Positions 61,466-64,000 of a stretch of 64,000 nt of DNA are shown here, piece by piece. Every line of letters begins with the position of its first letter. Within the stretch, counting starts at the first letter, position 1. The position numbers and the translations under genes are program-made. The stretch is from Prolixibacteraceae bacterium (GTDB lineage Bacteria > Bacteroidota > Bacteroidia > Bacteroidales > Prolixibacteraceae), in assembly GCA_019459525.1 (NCBI GenBank), contig JAIBEY010000017.1, positions 1 to 64,000 of the forward strand, written 5' to 3'. The notes under the pieces were generated by a model. The model had not been told where the DNA came from, did not search any database, and saw nothing but the letters and a program-made list of their open reading frames with translations.

Positions 61466-64000
61466 TTAGAATGTGATTTTTAAGTTGAAGCCAAATGTTC
61501 TGGTAGAAGGCACATTGAAGTTATCCAAACTTTGGGAATTCAAGTCAGTACTCATTGTCAACTCCGGATCAAAAGGAGCTTTTTTATAGAGGAAAAACAA
61601 GTTTTGCCCTACCGCTGAAATTGATGCAGCTTTGATTGGCAGATCAAGTTTTTTCACATCCAGGTCATAAGAAAGCGCAAATTGTGTTAAACGAATATTT
61701 GTTCTGTCGTAAACATATTCTTCAGAAATACCATTCCTATCACCTACAGTAGTATAATATAATTTGGCATCAATTTTAGTAACCGGAGTGGTTCCCTTAA
61801 TAGCGTTTATTTCAACACCGCCATTATCGCGGGCTTCTCCTGAACGTTTACTTACGCCATATCCGTCGAGCATCGCTTCTGTCTGGCTGAAGGCCTTTCC
61901 ACCAATCTTGGCATTGATCAGGAAATTCAGAGTGAACTGTTTGTAATTAAAGCTGTTGTTCCATCCTAAACTAAATTTAGGCTCAAGGTTACCCAAATAC
62001 TCCTGTTCGGCTGTTTTAAGTGGTCTTCCGCTAGTTTCATCCAGCATAATCTGGCCACTGTCATTCCTTTTGAACTTGTAACCATACAAATCACCGAAAG
62101 AACCACCTGCAATTACATAAGTTACATATCCCTCAGAGCTGCCGTATTCAATTTTTTTGTCAGCAAATTCAGGAACTAATTCAACAATCTCATTTTTGTT
62201 TTTCGAGAAGTTCAATGCGGTGTTCCATCCAAAATTGTCAGATCTTACAGGCTCTGCGTTCACGGTGATTTCAACACCCTTATTTACAATCTCACCGGCA
62301 TTGATATAATAGTACGTGTATCCGGAACCTGAAGGAGCAGGTAAGGTAATGAACTGATCCTGACTGTTGATGTTATAATAAGTCAAATCGAGTCCTACCC
62401 TGCCATCAAAGAATTTCCAATCGGTACCCAATTCCAAACTTCTGAGCATTTCAGGTTTCAGGTTGGTAAATGGTTTTTGCGAAGTCCAATCCATACCATT
62501 GTTACCGTTTATTGTGTTTAAAGGGCTAACCCGGTTAAACGGCACTTCGTTGGCCACGGTACTGTGCGAGGCCCTGACTTTGGCAAAACTTACAAAATCA
62601 GGCATTTCAAACATTTGTGTAAGGATACCTGACAAACCAATGGCCGGATAAAAATACGAATCGTTTCCTGTTCCGGCCAGGGTTGATGCCCAGTCGTTAC
62701 GGCCTGATAAATCGAGGAATAACATATCTTTATAACCGATCTGGGCATTCGCAAAAATAGCTTCTTTGATTATCTTTCCGCTATAGATTGATTTTACCTG
62801 AACGTTTGTTGGCAGGTTCTGGAAATTGAACACGTTTGGATAGAGCAGGCTGTTGGTGCCATTGTCAACACTCACACCGTTTCCATATACCGATTTCTGG
62901 TAGCTGGCACCTAAAACGCCATTCAGGCTAAAATCACCGAATTTGTTCTGATAAGTGAAAATACCATCGGTATAAATTAACTCGTCATCGTATTTTTTGT
63001 AATTCCATCTTCCGTTTTCAGAAATGTTTGTAGAGTTACCGCCTGCATAGAATCTTTGTTCGTATGATTTTTCGGCGTAATCGTAACTTCCGCGAGTCTG
63101 GAATTTCAGGTTTTTAGTAATCTCATACTCGGCAGTGATACTGGCAATAACCCTTTTAGTTAAGTCAGTTTTGGGTTGGTTGTTGATCAGCCAGTATGGG
63201 TTCGATTGATGGTGATCGGAAACAAACCAGTTTTGAAGGTTCATATTCCTTTCGGGACTAAATACCTCATAATTTTCTTTGTATGAAGCAAAATCCTTAT
63301 CGCGAGGGAAGAAATACAAACCAGTCAGCGGGTTCAGATAATAACCTGCTGTATTACGGTTTTCTGATTTCTCTGAAGTCAACATCACATTTGAACGAAT
63401 ATTAAGTTTGTCGTTCAACAATTTGGTTGATTGCTGAAAGGTAACGTTGTTCTTCTGGTATTCGTTGTTTGGAATCACACCGGTGGAAGACGTATTACCA
63501 TATGAGAAATAGGCGGTTGTTTTTTCGTTTCCTCCACTTATTGATACGGTATTAACCAGGTTAGAACCAGTCTGGAAAAAATCTTTCACATAGTCGCTTG
63601 CATAGTTTCCTTTGGTACTTGACCAGCTTTCTTTTGCCCCGCCTTCGCTACCATAGTCGAATTGCAATTCGGGTGTTGCAATAATACTTTCGAAAATAGT
63701 ACTTGAGCTAAAACTAACACTGGTTTTTCCAGCTTTCCCTTTTTTTGTGTTAATCATGATAACACCATTGGCACCCTGGCTACCGTACAAAACAGCAGCG
63801 TTCGAACCTTTCAGGATACTGATGCTTTCGATATCTTCAGGGTTAATTTGAGAAAGCCCGTCACCTTCGTCAGTTCCTCCCCACATGCCCGATTGATCTC
63901 CTTTGCGGTTGACCATTGGAATACCATCGATAACATATAACGGATCGCTTGACTGGCTCAACGATTTATTACCCCTTAAAACCGTTTTGGTTGAACCGCC
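61466..64000 (-). CDS. SusC/RagA-like outer-membrane protein of the third pair, 5' end missing
   Basis: The reading frame is open from the right edge, so the gene continues outside the window. The edge codons add GGSTKTVLRGNKSL to the plug motif SDPLYVIDGIP. About 844 residues are present: the rest of the plug (LYGSQGANGVIMINTKKG) and the complete beta barrel, ending with an aromatic-rich strand. The signal peptide, any STN domain and the regulators lie outside. It converges on the GH109-like gene. Confidence 0.95.
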   Translation of the reverse strand, partial: GGSTKTVLRGNKSLSQSSDPLYVIDGIPMVNRKGDQSGMWGGTDEGDGLSQINPEDIESISILKGSNAAVLYGSQGANGVIMINTKKGKAGKTSVSFSSSTIFESIIATPELQFDYGSEGGAKESWSSTKGNYASDYVKDFFQTGSNLVNTVSISGGNEKTTAYFSYGNTSSTGVIPNNEYQKNNVTFQQSTKLLNDKLNIRSNVMLTSEKSENRNTAGYYLNPLTGLYFFPRDKDFASYKENYEVFSPERNMNLQNWFVSDHHQSNPYWLINNQPKTDLTKRVIASITAEYEITKNLKFQTRGSYDYAEKSYEQRFYAGGNSTNISENGRWNYKKYDDELIYTDGIFTYQNKFGDFSLNGVLGASYQKSVYGNGVSVDNGTNSLLYPNVFNFQNLPTNVQVKSIYSGKIIKEAIFANAQIGYKDMLFLDLSGRNDWASTLAGTGNDSYFYPAIGLSGILTQMFEMPDFVSFAKVRASHSTVANEVPFNRVSPLNTINGNNGMDWTSQKPFTNLKPEMLRSLELGTDWKFFDGRVGLDLTYYNINSQDQFITLPAPSGSGYTYYYINAGEIVNKGVEITVNAEPVRSDNFGWNTALNFSKNKNEIVELVPEFADKKIEYGSSEGYVTYVIAGGSFGDLYGYKFKRNDSGQIMLDETSGRPLKTAEQEYLGNLEPKFSLGWNNSFNYKQFTLNFLINAKIGGKAFSQTEAMLDGYGVSKRSGEARDNGGVEINAIKGTTPVTKIDAKLYYTTVGDRNGISEEYVYDRTNIRLTQFALSYDLDVKKLDLPIKAASISAVGQNLFFLYKKAPFDPELTMSTDLNSQSLDNFNVPSTRTFGFNLKITF

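Overview
The window looks like chromosome from a Bacteroidota bacterium, most likely a relative of the Marinilabiliales/Prolixibacteraceae. The order and family are an inference. The evidence is three SusC/SusD outer-membrane nutrient-uptake pairs, ECF sigma/FecR regulators, a LytS/LytTR pair, DUF5916 and DUF5687 proteins, a Bacteroides-type hexokinase, a four-helix-bundle (S23-like) protein and promoter-like TAnnTTTG motifs without clear Shine-Dalgarno sites. No rRNA, CRISPR array, prophage, plasmid origin or transposase gene was seen.

Layout. 0-4.1 kb (+): small housekeeping genes (ABM-like protein, HAD phosphatase, lipid kinase, mscL, LD-carboxypeptidase overlapping yraN). 4.2-8.8 kb: lone receiver protein, exported GH2 beta-mannosidase, DbpA-type helicase. 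8.9-13.7 kb: two Gfo/Idh/MocA oxidoreductases and two xylose-isomerase-like TIM-barrel proteins around a divergent promoter region, a plausible oxidative sugar-processing module. 13.9-14.9 kb: YqhA and RecX. 15.1-20.3 kb: TolC, HlyD and two ABC-2 permeases with no ATPase. 20.4-22.7 kb: small lipoprotein and LytTR regulator/histidine kinase. 22.7-26.1 kb (-): epimerase, SDR, DUF2062 and START-domain genes, with a 247-bp element bounded by inverted repeats between them. 26.3-30.2 kb: hexokinase and DUF5916. 30.5-33.9 kb: tRNA-Ala(GGC), then two tonB paralogues flanking hflX, each preceded by the same dyad. 34-41.7 kb: asd, a secreted lamin-tail-domain protein, a four-helix-bundle protein beside a 9-nt tandem repeat, an ABC pair, a visibly AT-rich DUF5677-like orphan and a YiiX-like lipoprotein.

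42-64 kb is a glycan-utilisation region. Two consecutive ECF sigma-FecR-SusC-SusD blocks lie on the + strand. The second continues into a discoidin-type lipoprotein and a Tat-exported GH109-like enzyme. A third SusC/SusD pair comes in on the opposite strand and runs off the right edge. Both + strand SusC proteins carry the STN signalling domain, so each block should sense its own ligand: SusC contacts FecR, FecR releases sigma, and sigma turns on susCD. The two tonB genes could supply energy to these receptors.

The least expected layer is non-coding. Several gaps hold short-period degenerate tandem repeats (7-nt and 9-nt units), including a 28-bp palindrome built from 7-nt blocks, and there is a MITE-like element carrying mini-hairpins with covarying stems. 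Only database and genome-wide searches can show whether any of this is new.
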